Shown here piece by piece: positions 33,272 to 44,038 of a DNA stretch of 64,000 nt. The stretch comes from Henckelia pumila (taxonomy: Eukaryota; Streptophyta; Magnoliopsida; Lamiales; Gesneriaceae), in contig NC_133122.1 in NCBI RefSeq assembly GCF_033568475.1, positions 15,504,763 to 15,568,762 on the forward strand. Reading direction: 5' to 3'. The notes under the pieces were generated by a model that ran no database searches, was not told the DNA's origin, and was given only the letters and a program-made list of their open reading frames with translations. A program made the position numbers and the translations under genes. Position 1 is the first letter of the stretch, and each line of letters opens with the position of its first letter.

Positions 33272-33841
33272 CTGAAGAAGGGGATCGATGGAGCTTGGAA
33301 GAAAGGGATTGATATGGATTTTGGATCGGAAGACGACGACCAGCTCGTGGTGGTGGTGGAAGGCTGAAGTTGTGAATCGGCGGGACGCTAGGGATGAAGA
33401 AGGTGATCGATGGAGTTTGGAAGAAGGGGATCGGTGGAGTACTTTGGGTTTTTTATGATTTGTGTCTAACTCCAATAATTGAATAAAGATAGAAAGCTGA
33501 AGGAATTAATTCACCACTTACATTAAAAATTAATTTTAGTTTTTCACTTTTTTACTTCGGCAAAATAATATATGCCGAAGTAATATGTTTTCAAAAAATA
33601 AGTGAAGCCCGTGTTTTTTTAAATACCAAAGTAAAATGTGTGTTTTTACTGCATTTGTGTTATTACCGAAGTTGTTTATTACATATTACTTCGTACTTAG
33701 TAATTGCCGAAGTAAAATGCGATTTTCTAGTAGTGTAAATTTGCTAAGCTAAACTTATAGGCAATAATAATTGTTTTAAAAGCATGTTTCAAGGAAATAC
33801 CGACACTGGATTTTGAGGTCGAGAATCTCCTACCTAAAAAG

Positions 33842-34479
33842 GTAATACTTGGGGAACTTATTATGTATTTGATGGCAAGAGTTAAGAGTTGATGAGCATT
33901 TGGATTCTATTCCTTAATTATCCTGGTGTGTGCATCACTAATTTAGTCAAGGGACAAAGAAATTAAAAAATGTTCGAGTGAAGTACGTTAATTACTTTTG
34001 ATAAAATGCTCCTCTGCTCATGCAACTTAAATATGACACAATAATATAAATTTTTTTTTATTTGTATACATATATATAATGCTCATCCTCCATTGTCGAA
34101 AAATATGTGTTTCTGGCTTGCTGCTTCTGTACATACACTTCAGTGTTGCTTGTTGATAAAGGTCTCAATGCTACGACATAAAAGTTGGCATCAAAATAGA
34201 AATTGATGTAGTTTATTGGTGAAGATTAATCTTTTAGTTAATTTCATATTTTTATGTTTATCCATTATTTGTTGTATTTAATTTATCATGTATACTTCAG
34301 ATTTTTATGTTTGTCATTTAGTTGGTCGTTTATGAAATTTTCTAGAATGTCGTAAATATTATTTTGAAATTTTGGAAAATTGTATATTAATTTTATTTTC
34401 AAATTTTATATTTTCATTGATTCATAATATTAGAATTTTTATTTTATTTTGTTTTTTATTTGAAAAAGACAGTATTTTT
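33842..34479. other. AT-rich DNA, no gene
   Basis: Follows the putative exon at 33794. No supported feature. Confidence 0.5.
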
Positions 34480-34702
34480 TTTCAGTTGTAGTACGGTGTT
34501 TAAAACTGTTGTCGAAAGTCGTGTTGTTAAAATTCAAGCTCAAATACAACAGTCAAAAACTGTTGTCTTCTCTCAAAGACAACAATTTTTCACTGTTGTC
34601 TTTGAGCTTGACTTTTAACAACATGGTCTTCTACAACAGTTTTAAGCCCCCTACTATAACTGAAAAAAATGTTGTCTTTAAGAGTTTTTCTTATAGTAGT
34701 TG
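34480..34702. mobile_element. CACTA-like terminal fragment, CAACAG repeats
   Basis: Repeated AACTGTTGTC/CAACAGT motifs ending in GAGTTTTTCTTATAGTAG, which resembles the inverted end of a CACTA element (consensus end ...TAGTG) with a decayed last base. No matching left end seen. Confidence 0.45.
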
Positions 34703-34724
34703 ATGGACATATGGATCTACCGAT

Positions 34725-35014
34725 TTGCATAAAACCGTGGCAATTTTAGCAACAATTTTTTCATAATCGTGGCTAAAATAACCACGGTTTTATGCAAAAC
34801 AGTGGCTAAAGTAGCCACGATTTTTTAAAAATCCGTGGCTAAAATAATCACAATTTTGCATAAATCCGTTGTCATGATAACCGTGGCTAAATTTAACAAC
34901 GGTGGATTTAACCATGGTTTCAAAAACCGTGGCTAAAACCGTGGCTAAATTAATTTAATCACGGTTTTAGCTACGATTTTGGCCGTGGCTAAATAGCTTG
35001 TTTTTTTGTAGTGT
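34725..35014. mobile_element. CACTA terminal region, CCGTGGCTAAA repeats
   Basis: About a dozen copies of CCGTGGCTAAA and its complement, ending at GTTTTTTTGTAGTG (35014), i.e. an inverted CACTACAAAAAAAC end. A typical CACTA subterminal array. The partner end is not in view. Confidence 0.6.
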
Positions 35015-35517
35015 ATATATATATATTATATACATATATGTACACTAAATGTATATATATGATACATAAATATATGATAAATTTATATAATGTAAAAATC
35101 CAGTGGCATACATATAACATAAAAACCAATATCACCTAAGCAATACACATCATAATATCCATATGTGGTTCAATAAACAAAAAAGATCAAACTCATCAGT
35201 CATCACTATCATCATCATCATATTACTTTCTTCTCCATTATTTCGCATCACATCACTCCATGCTATAATCAGTATTATTGTTAGTGCGTGACTATGGCTC
35301 CTACAAAATAAAAAGACATAGAGAAAAAAATATATTTAAATTTAAAACACCTAAATGCAATAACAAAACAACTTATTACTTACCTCTATATCAGAATCAT
35401 TGTCGAACCTTTGATTCTTTGATCATTTGAAGCTGGAGAATCTAAGAAAAAATAAATAACAAATATTACAAATGAAAAAAATATATATTAGAAACAATTT
35501 CATTTAGAAACTATTTA

Positions 35518-36778
35518 ATACCTTGAATTTCACTCCATAACCAATCTCGAGCACAAATCAAAGCCTCTACAGTTTTAGGATGAAGCCTACTGTGGTGAGC
35601 ACTTAAAACTCTACCACTATTACTGAATGTTGATTCAGAAGCAACGGTCGTCATAGGAATGCCAACACATCCTTGTCAATATCATGCAAAATGGGATATT
35701 TGATCCCATTGCTCTTCCACCAACATAAGATATAAAATTCGCTTGTATTTCTTGGCAAAAGTGGCTCTTCTCAATAATAATCCAAGTCTGATTCTCATTT
35801 TCGGTACTAGTATTAGAATCCATGAAAATCTCGAATTTATCAGCATAGCTACAACTTTTAGGAAGTGGAGGCCTTGAAGATGAATATTGCGAATCTTTTG
35901 CTGCCTGAGATTTTTTAGATTTCTTCTCATACTCTTCAACCATTTCGAACAACTTTTCTTTAGTTTTTCAATCTCAAATGAAGATATATCGCCATAAACA
36001 AGAGGATAATAGAACTGAATTGTCTTCATCTTACACCTCAGATCTAAAATGCTTCCAATTGCCAATAAACAATTCATCACATCCCAATACTTATCAAACT
36101 TTGATATCATGTTTGTTGCCATTGTTTTCACCACATTATCATCTGAAAGAAGCCAGTCACTAATTGACAATTTAATATCACAAATAGTTGAGAAGAAAAT
36201 ATTGATAGTGGGATATTTGATCCTCGAAAACAACTCTGTAGCATCACAAAACATCACCAATTTAAAAGAAATATTTCTCACTTTTGACCAATATTCTTCT
36301 GTGGGAACTCTTTTATATAAAGTTTCACGTTGCTTCAAACGAGCAAACATATCTTTATATTCCAATGCAATTTTAAGCATTAAATAAGTAGAGTTCCATC
36401 GTGTTTTGCAATCAAGTTCCAATTTTTTGTGTGTTTGGAACCTTCGATTGTCGTGTTGTCTCAACAAATTTTTCATTTCTTTTTGGAGTTGCTGTCCAAA
36501 ATCCAACACCATAACGAATTGTTTCAATACTATCACTGATTAATTCCAGTTCATCTCTCACAACCAAATTCAAAATATGGGCACAACACTACATATGAAA
36601 TAATTTTTCTTCTAAAATAAGTGAACTTGGAGGAAGCTTGTCCAAAATAAGCCCAATCATAGCATCATCAGTTGTGCAATTATCAACAGTCAAATAAGAT
36701 AACTTACGATCTAAGTTTCAATCCAGGAGGCAATCAACAAGGGCATTTGCGAGGACCTCGGCAGTATGTGGACATGGC

Positions 36779-36812
<34 letters not shown>

Positions 36813-37560
36813 GTAATTACAAGTACAAAATTAAAGAGTTAAAAAAATACCTCACAAGTAGACTTTGCAATTTCCACGAAACATCGATGAAATGTGAAGT
36901 TATGGCCATGAATCCTCTTTTTTGATTACTTGAAGTCCACATATCAGTTGTCAATGCAATACGACTAGCATTTAACTCCAATAATTTCATTGTTTGATCT
37001 CTTTGATACTCAAATATCTTCATAATTTCGTTCTTGATTGTGTTTCGGGAAACAACTTTAAATAATGGTTGTAAGGCATAAGAGTACCTCTAACCCCACA
37101 TGATCAACTATCTATAGAGGATACTCATGCAGTGTATTCATATTCGCAATCACTGCCCTCCCATGATATTGTTTGAAATGATATGTCCCAAGCATCGATG
37201 TCCCCTCATTGGATTTTGTTGGCTGCAATATTGATTGCTTTATGATCTTCTGTTTTTTATGCAAACATGTTTTAATGCGTCAAGTAAATGCTTGGTATCA
37301 TTCTTAATTAGTTTCACCACCTAAGGACTTCTTACAATCATTGCAAATTTCTTTCCATTTTCCTCCAATTAGCTTTCTCTGAAATGATCCCATGCTGGAG
37401 ATCTATATTTTCTTTTATTGCCACCATCTGCTCCTGTAAATTCAGCATCTAAGGTCTCATTTTGAGGTGTTTCGTTGGCATCGATTGAAACACTCTCATT
37501 TTGCGAATGCGATGTTGTCGATGGAAGTGCTTGACTTCCCACAGTTGGAACATTTTGCAT
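35518..37560 (-). pseudogene. hAT transposase (BED zinc finger, RICESLEEPER-like), broken
   Basis: Cut-and-paste transposase remnant. From the N-terminus: start at about 37560, BED finger region (KYRSPAWDHF, then a CxxC), the RNase H-like first Asp in TTDMWTS (about 36900), a DNCTTDDAMI segment (about 36670), CKTRWNSTYLML (about 36400), and the C-terminal dimerisation domain with [28 protein letters not shown] and [10 protein letters not shown] (35520-35710). At least three frameshifts or stops break it (about 37370, 36600, 35655), and an (AAT)n run at 36779-36810 interrupts it. Confidence 0.88.
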
Positions 37561-38399
37561 AATATTTTAAACCCTTTATCGTTAATTTCCATCTAAATGA
37601 TACATTAATATTAAAAAAAATATTAGAGTAATCTTCCAAAATTAAATATACCAGCTATTAACAAGTCACACACATCTAAATATATAATCCGAGCAAACAA
37701 TATTATAATTTGAATTTGAAATACTAATCGGGCAATGATACCAACACAATAAAAATAAAATAAACAAACTAAAAATTCCTTCAACATCAGAACATGAAAT
37801 CTGGTGATTCCTCTACTAGTTCTACTCCAAATTTAGTACATATACATATAATAAATAAAACCTAGAATTAATCGAAACTCAAAACTGAAAAAAAACTCCA
37901 GTAAATGGAGCAGTTTATGAATCCATTTTTTCAAGTAAACATAATAGAAAAAACGAGAATCAAAATAAAAAGATTTACCTCTCACAAAAATGGGTTCTTG
38001 TCACTGGCTCGAAAGGGATGCCCAACACTGAAAAGAAATCAGAAAAAATGGACATACAGAAGTGAAAAATCAAAACTATTAGTCCACCACATAAATAAAC
38101 AAACGAAAGTACTAGGTTTCAGTAATCGAGTACTATCTTGGATAAACTAGAAATCGGAAGCCGGGATGGATTTCTCTCAGCCTCAGTACCTTCGAGAAAT
38201 AAGAAGCCGGGACCGATCGGAACTCAAAAACAGACTAATTGTAATGGGGACTTGGGGGTGGCGCGGTGGGAGAGTGGAAGTAAAGGGATGAAGCGAATCG
38301 AGATTTGGGAAAGACAGAGAGTGGGATTGGATAGGTTTTCACGATGTAAACCTAATGTATAAATTTAATTATTATTATTATTATTATTATTTATTTATT

Positions 38400-38588
38400 T
38401 TATATTTTCGGGGCCATCGGGGCGGGTTCGGGGATGGGGATGACATCACCATACCCGCCCCACTCCACTGCGGGAATTTTAAAAAAATCCTCGAACCCGA
38501 ACCCGATCCCGAAACTCTCCCCCGAACCCGACCCGTTTCGGGTTTTTCTCACGGGAACCCGAACCCACGGGAAAAATTGTCATCCCTA
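38400..38588. mobile_element. hAT terminal region with GGGTTCGGG repeats
   Basis: GC-rich CGAACCCG/CGGGTTCG repeats ending in AATTGTCATCCCTAG, an inverted CTAGGGATGACA end of the hAT type. Probably the 5' terminus of the element whose transposase lies at 35518-37560. The opposite terminus was not found. Confidence 0.55.
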
Positions 38589-39061
38589 GCTGTTGTTCTT
38601 CCTATTTATTTCTCTCCCAAAAACATTCTAAACACATTTTGCAATTCTTTTGATCTCTCCCAAAACCCCCCTATTTCCTCTCTCAAAGCAAACAAAACCT
38701 AATTCAAAAGCTTCATTGGGATGGCGAGACTACTGGTGAGTATACCTGAAGAAGAAGAAGAAGAACTGAACCTAGGGAGGTCTTCGATGGAGGCCGATTG
38801 TGAAGAATAGTTGGAGGATCTGAATAACGACATTGCATCTGGAGAACCAATGGATACAAATTCGGACATGATTGAAGAAGAAGATTCATGGATCGATTTC
38901 AATTTTGAAGGAGGCTTGCGGATGGAGGTGAACCAAATTCTCGAGAACACTTCTGAAGGGAAGGCAAGATCATGTGAAGAACCATCATTCTCTGCGGAAT
39001 CACAAGACTTGGACAATATTAATGTATATGAAGAAGTACCGATTGCAAATACAAATTTGGA

Positions 39062-39104
39062 CATTATTATTGAAGAAGAAGAAGAAGAAGAAGAAGAAGA
39101 AGAT
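39062..39104 (+). repeat. (GAA)n run coding poly-Glu
   Basis: About ten GAA/GAAG repeats inside the acidic region of the kinase-like pseudogene. Confidence 0.9.
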
Positions 39105-39254
39105 CGGATCCATATGGAGCTTGAATTCTTACACCAGAATACTTTTGAAGGGATGGAAAGATCATTTGAAGGACCATCATTCGTTGCAAAAATATCAGAA
39201 GATCGATTGGAATCTAGAGAATTAACGGCGCCAGAGTAATTTCTCAAAAGATTG

Positions 39255-39700
39255 TGTTAGGAAAACGGAATCCGGATATCTCACATTGGTATAATATTGT
39301 CCACTTTGGGCACAAGCCCTCATGGTTTTGCTTTTGGAACCACCCAAAAGGCCTCATACCAATGGAGATATCATTTCATATATTAACACATGATCTTTCC
39401 TTGATCTTTCAATGTGGGACTTTGGTTGAATACTCAACAATTCTCCCCTCAAACAAAGTTACAAGATCATTCACATGGTCTGGGCCTCCCATCTATCCGT
39501 CCTCCAATCGAGGCCACTCCTCTTCAACGCGTTGGACCACACGCCTGACATGAAATACCAGGAGCATCACCCTCGAGAGCTTATCACTGATCTTACCAGG
39601 AGCCCTCACCCTCCTTCATTCAAGTCTCCTAGGATTTCACCCACATTGGCTCGATCAGACCATGACTCGTTCCCGCAGACTGCACCATTTGTTAAAACAA
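39255..39700. mobile_element. Plant repeat inserted in the kinase-like pseudogene
   Basis: Begins TGTTAGGAAAACGGAATCC and contains TCACATTGGTATAATATTG, TTTGGGCACAAGCCCTCATG, CAATGTGGGACT and ACTCAACAATTCTCCCCTC. I recognise this text as a common interspersed repeat of dicot genomes, possibly TRIM-like. A related start, GTTAAAACAATGAAATCC, recurs at about 39690, so the block may be flanked by short direct repeats. Boundaries are approximate. Confidence 0.55.
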
Positions 39701-40753
39701 TGAAATCCAGATATCTCGAAGAATATCCAACAAATTGGGAGGGGATTTTCGAATACCCAACAGATTGGGAGGGGATTTTCGAAGAATCAAAATGGAAAAG
39801 CTAAAGGTAAAAAATGGAGAAATGGAGCGTTCATGTATGGTCGTCCGTGATGAAGCAACTGGTGATATATTTTCCATAAAAACTCAAATAGGAGACTGAC
39901 CCGAGGAGGTACACCGAGGATTCTTTTTCCCGAGAGACGTGGAAATATAGAACATAACTTTAGTACATGTTCTTATCAAATTTGTCGATGTGGCTCAACA
40001 GCCAGAAAAATACTCGAGTCTCATTGAACAAGTTGAGAAAAACGGTAAAATCCCTGATCACAAGAACATTGCGAGAATTCTAAAGAAGCCATTCATTGCT
40101 GGAAACAAGTACCATGTCGCCTTCTCGTTCCATGAATGGGGTCCCATCCGATCGATTATCAATGGACATGGATAGCCGGAAGAAATATTGTGAAGTTGTG
40201 GCATTGAAAGAGACCCTTGAGGGTCTTCGGACAATCCACAACAATGGGCTAGTACACCAACACATAATCGTCTCACAGATTTTTGTGAACGAAAAAGGTT
40301 TTGAGCCGATTAAGATTTCGTTCGCAGTCACTGTGTTCAAGCAGCATGGGGATAACACCAAAGCTGCTTCCACTAGTTTGTCAAACCTACAGAAGACTCA
40401 TATCTGTGAGTGGGCTGCGGCACCGGAGGTTTATATCTCGGGAAACAACAATTATACGCTAAAAGTCGACATATGGTTGGTCGATATCACAACATTAGAG
40501 CTGGCTTATGGCGCGGTTCCCGTGCATAAACGAGAATATCTTGAAGGGATGATTCAGGAAATAAAAAGTGTCGATAAAATGAAGAAACATTATTCTTCCG
40601 CTGTGCAATGTTGTCTGAATGTGTGTGCTGGTGGGTCGGAGAAGCGGCCTGGATTATCGAAAGAGTATGCAAAGATGGTGACCAAGTGCTTGGAGTTGGT
40701 GCCTCAAAACATGAAGGGCACAACGGAAGATATATTAAAAAAAAAAAAGCTAT

Positions 40754-40940
40754 TGCTCTAAGATTTCTATTATATTTGAATTATTACAGATTATATTTAT
40801 ACAAAGATAATATCAATTCTCAATGCATATTAAGTTCATACTCGAAATACTAATCTTAATTAATTTCATTTTTGATCATCTAGAACATGACTATTGATTT
40901 ATCATGACTTTTAGATTTAGAAATACAAGTTATTTCAACA
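40754..40940 (-). repeat. 3' LTR of copia element A
   Basis: 187 bp. On the minus strand it runs TGTTGAAATAACTTG...CTTAGAGCA, immediately after the polypurine stretch TTAAGGGGAG (40941-40950 complement). It lies against the end of the kinase-like pseudogene. Confidence 0.75.
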
Positions 40941-43865
40941 CTCCCCTTAATTTGTAATTTTTAATTGCTTCTTGAAATTCTCGAACTTCTCCACGGCAAC
41001 CGCTTTAGTTAGAAAATCTGCAACTTGATCACCTGTGTTAATGAATTCCATTTGAATCTGTTCTTTGCTTACTGATATGAATCTATAAGACTATCGAAGA
41101 TTCATATTATTTCAATATTTTTTTCATAATTTTCCATCGAGATTAAAAGGAATTGGGATCCATGACAATCAAGTTGGGGAGCAAGGGAGCCAAGTTGGAA
41201 TGCATGGAGTTCGAGGTGGAGGACTGAAATTTATTGGGGACTCTAAAAAGATCAAAATCCAATATCCACCGTTTAGAATGTAGATTAAGATTTATAAAGC
41301 TACAGCCCAAATTTCAGCCCGATCCGACGGCTAGAACTCGAGATATGAATTTTGCAAGAAAACTGCACGAAATAAAAGCCTCCAGGCACCCCAGCACTGC
41401 ATCTTGAGCACTCCAGCGCCATTTTGGGATTTTCACACATTACGATGTGTACTGTGTGTTTTCGGATTTTTGAGTATTTTTTATTATTTTGAGTATTTTT
41501 TTTATTTTTATTATTATAAGTTTATTAGGAAACTTTTAGATGATATCTTATGATATCTTTAGTTTTATTTTGTGTTATCTTTTATTATTTTGTAGTTGTA
41601 TTATAAATACAACATATACATTCATTATTGAATATACAATGAAGATTATTGATTATTGATTTTTATCAATTATAATTCTTTTTAGAATTATGGCAAAGCT
41701 TTGCTTTGTGTATCCAAAAATCAAACTTATCAAAATTTCATAAACTTTGTGGCGTTTGTCAATTGATTATCTTCGTGGATTGTCAAAAACAAGTTTTCTG
41801 AAGGTTTCGTTGTGATTAATTCTTTATCTCATGATTATATGTTGCTAGTTTCGTTGTAAACTAGAGGTGGATATCCAAAACTTACTTGATCAAAATATTG
41901 GGACAACACAATTGAATCTTTTTGTTATTGAATTGACGGTGCGATTTGTTTATAACTGTGTTTGCTTTTCATATCATCCAAGATTCTTATCACTTACCAA
42001 TTCACAAACAAAGTGATGTCGAAGTTTGATATGCTTTGAACGAGCATGAAACACTGGGTTCTTTGTCAATGCCACAGCTGACATGTTATCACAATAATTT
42101 TTGTTGGTTGACTTTGAACATGCTGCAAGTCACCAAGAACTCTCCTTAACCAAGTTGCTTTACATGTTGCTTCTGTTGTTGCAATATACTCAGGTTTAGC
42201 TGAAGATAGAGCAATTGTCTTTTGCTTCTTTGAACTCCAAGAAATCACTTTTGAGCCAATACAAAATAAGTAACCAAAAGTGCTCTTCCTGTCATCGTGA
42301 GATCTGGCTCAATCGCTATTGGTAAATCCAACCAATTTGTTGTCTTGATATTTGGAATACTGCAGTCCAAGCCTCTTTGTTCCTTGCAAATACCTCAAGA
42401 TTATTTTAGCTGCAGTAAAATGAACTTTTTTAGGATCATGCATAAATCTTGAAACAACACCAACTGCAAATGAAATATCGGGCCTCGTATGAGTAACATA
42501 AATAAGTGATCCAACCAAACTTCGATATATTTTTGGATCCACTTTTTCAGACCCATCATTGAGCTGCAAAGTTTCACTCGATGTCATTGGAGTGCTAACA
42601 TACTTGAAATTTACCATTCGAAATTTTTTGATCAAATCTTCAACGTACTTTTCTTGTGAAAGAAAAATTTCTCCATTTGTTTGCCTTACTTGAATACCAA
42701 GAAAATATTTCATCATTCCAAGATCAGTCATGTTGAAATATGTCATCATTTTCTCCGTGAACTCCTTCAAAAAAATCGAATTAGTTCCAAAGTAAATAAA
42801 ATCATCAACATATAAACATACCCCCATGAAATCAAATCCCATCCTTTTTTGAATATAGAGTTGGTTCATTCTTGCTTCTTTCAAAACCATTCTGGAGAAA
42901 ATACCTATAAATTTTGCAATTCCAAGCCCTAGGGGGTTGCTTCAAACCATACAATGTCTTTCGTAGTCTGTAAACCTTATCTTCTTTTCCTTTGACCATG
43001 AAACCCTGTGGCTGGTTAACATAAACTTCCTCTTCAAGTTCCCCGTTCAAGAAAGCGGATTTAACATCTAACTGAAACACATTGAGTTGCAATTGAAAGA
43101 GCCGTTCTTATTGTCTCCATTCGAACCACATGAGCGAAAGTTTCATTGAAATCCACTCCAGGTTGTTAAGCATAACCCTTGGCTACAAGACGAGCCTTTT
43201 TCTTTCTGATTGACCCATCTTCTCCATACTCGGTCTTGTAAATCCACTTCAGGCCAATCACATCTTTTCCCTTGGGTAAATCCACCAAATCCCAAGTTCT
43301 ATTTTTCTCAATAACAAAAATCTTTTTTGGCATTGCTTGAACCCAAACATCATCCTTTTTGCTTCATCACATAGATGTGGTTCACAAGAGAATAATGCAA
43401 AATTAAAAGAACCATAAATTTCTTGCAAAGATCGTACCTTCCTTACTGGAGAATCTGAATCTGAATCCCAGATTTCATTATCTGACTCCACTGTTGTAGG
43501 TTGTGGACTGTGTCGAGAAGTGCTTGGTGGTGGCAGATAATTTTGAAAAAACGGTGGTTCTACGAAGTCATAAATTGGTGGACTTTGAGAACCATCTTCA
43601 TTCCATTGCCACGCAGCCATCTCATCAAACACAACATATCTTGACACAACTAGTTGATTTTTTAACGGATTCCACAATCGATAACATTTTGACTCATCAC
43701 TATAACCAATGAAAATCATTTTTTTCACCTTTCTTATCAAACTTATCTTTGTTAGGGGACTGATTAAGAGCATAAGAAATGCACCCAAAAATTCTAAAAT
43801 TATCAACTCGTGGTTTACTTTTACTCCATGCCTCAATTGGTGTTTTATTCAAAACCGCCTTCGTG
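40941..43865 (-). pseudogene. Element A pol, C-terminal part (integrase end, RT, RNase H)
   Basis: Visible on the minus strand: LNKTPIEAW (integrase end, about 43830), the RT start with LDVKSAFLNGELEEEVYVNQ (about 43070) and LYGLKQPPRAW, the catalytic YVDD in LYVDDFIYFG (about 42810), YFLGIQVRQTNGEI, SLIYVTHTRPD, RNase H ISWSSKKQKTIALSS (about 42240), and the terminal NTGDQVADFLTKAVAVEKF (about 41010). Several frameshifts and stops occur, and a 920-bp LTR splits the RNase H domain. Confidence 0.88.
41073..41992. mobile_element. Solo LTR (920 bp) inside element A
   Basis: Starts TGATATGAATCT and ends AGATTCTTATCA, with TG...CA and imperfect inverted termini, flanked by the perfect 5-bp duplication CTTAC (41068-41072 and 41993-41997). 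Removing it restores the copia RNase H frame across the junction. A TATAAATA box near 41590 suggests plus orientation. No internal coding sequence or second LTR, so it is a solo LTR. Confidence 0.85.
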
Positions 43866-43884
43866 GGTGAATGGTTAAGAATGT
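43866..43884. repeat. Left copy of a 19-bp target duplication around element B
   Basis: GGTGAATGGTTAAGAATGT, repeated exactly at 62659-62677 on the far side of B. It belongs to element A integrase sequence. Confidence 0.85.
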
Positions 43885-44038
43885 GTTTAGATCTTTGATG
43901 AGACCTATAATTGATAAATTTTAATCATTTGATCTGAGAGCAACCTGGCTCTAAGAGAATGATAGGACTCACTCAAGCAACCTACATCGACACCATATTG
44001 AAAAGGTTTTCTATGGATGAGTCCAAGAGAGGACATCA
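43885..44038. other. Scrambled filler between target and the left LTR of B
   Basis: Three pieces of B joined out of order. 43885-43909 matches 46086-46109 (RNase H region, same strand). 43913-43952 matches 60765-60800 (leader next to the primer site). 43953-44037 matches the complement of about 46638-46722 (RT region, inverted). None belongs here in an intact element. Confidence 0.8.

Larger units (their letters stand above)
27913..33735. mobile_element. CACTA (En/Spm) element, non-autonomous, with captured host exons
   Basis: The right end, read inward, is CACTACTAGAAAATCGC. The left end is (T)ACTAGTAGAAAAATCGC, with the first C mutated. TAA flanks both sides (27910-27912, 33736-33738), fitting the 3-bp CACTA duplication. 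About 600 bp at the left and 200 bp at the right are crowded with ACTTCGG/CCGAAGT subterminal repeats. I found no transposase. The interior instead contains several AG/GT-bounded open blocks on the minus strand, one from a GH1 beta-glucosidase. 5823 bp. Confidence 0.8.
27826..33841 (+). other. Two putative exons of an unidentified gene, split by a CACTA element
   Basis: An AG/GT-bounded open block at 27826-27908 (27 codons, with AEFRHGGFLDVIINFVQSL) and another at 33794-33841 (EIPTLDFEVENLLPKK) join in phase 0. The CACTA element starts 4 bp after the first block's donor. I do not recognise the protein. Upstream exons were not found in 27500-27825, so it may be a gene remnant. Confidence 0.35.
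38721..40753 (+). pseudogene. Divergent protein-kinase-like pseudogene
   Basis: Starts MARLLVSIPEEEEEELNLG at 38721 and stays in one frame through an acidic Glu-rich region (to 39239, with a TAG at 38808), then a repeat insertion, then a kinase-like domain. That domain has an N-lobe with ATGDIFSIKT (about 39870), a helix region, ETLEGLRTIHNNGLVHQHII (the HRD position reads HQH), SFA in place of DFG, AAPEVY, and VDIWLVDITTLELAYG. The last part resembles the DIWSFGITALELAYG block of Ste20-type kinases. Stops at about 39898 and 39949, a TAG plus a 1-bp shift near 40174-40185, and missing catalytic residues show a dead copy, perhaps of an already inactive pseudokinase. Its 3' end is cut by element A. 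Confidence 0.6.

Noticed and set aside
38699-39247. 182-codon Ser-rich minus-strand frame
   Set aside because: Antisense of the GAA-repeat acidic coding region; poly-Ser arises from TTC/TCT repeats.
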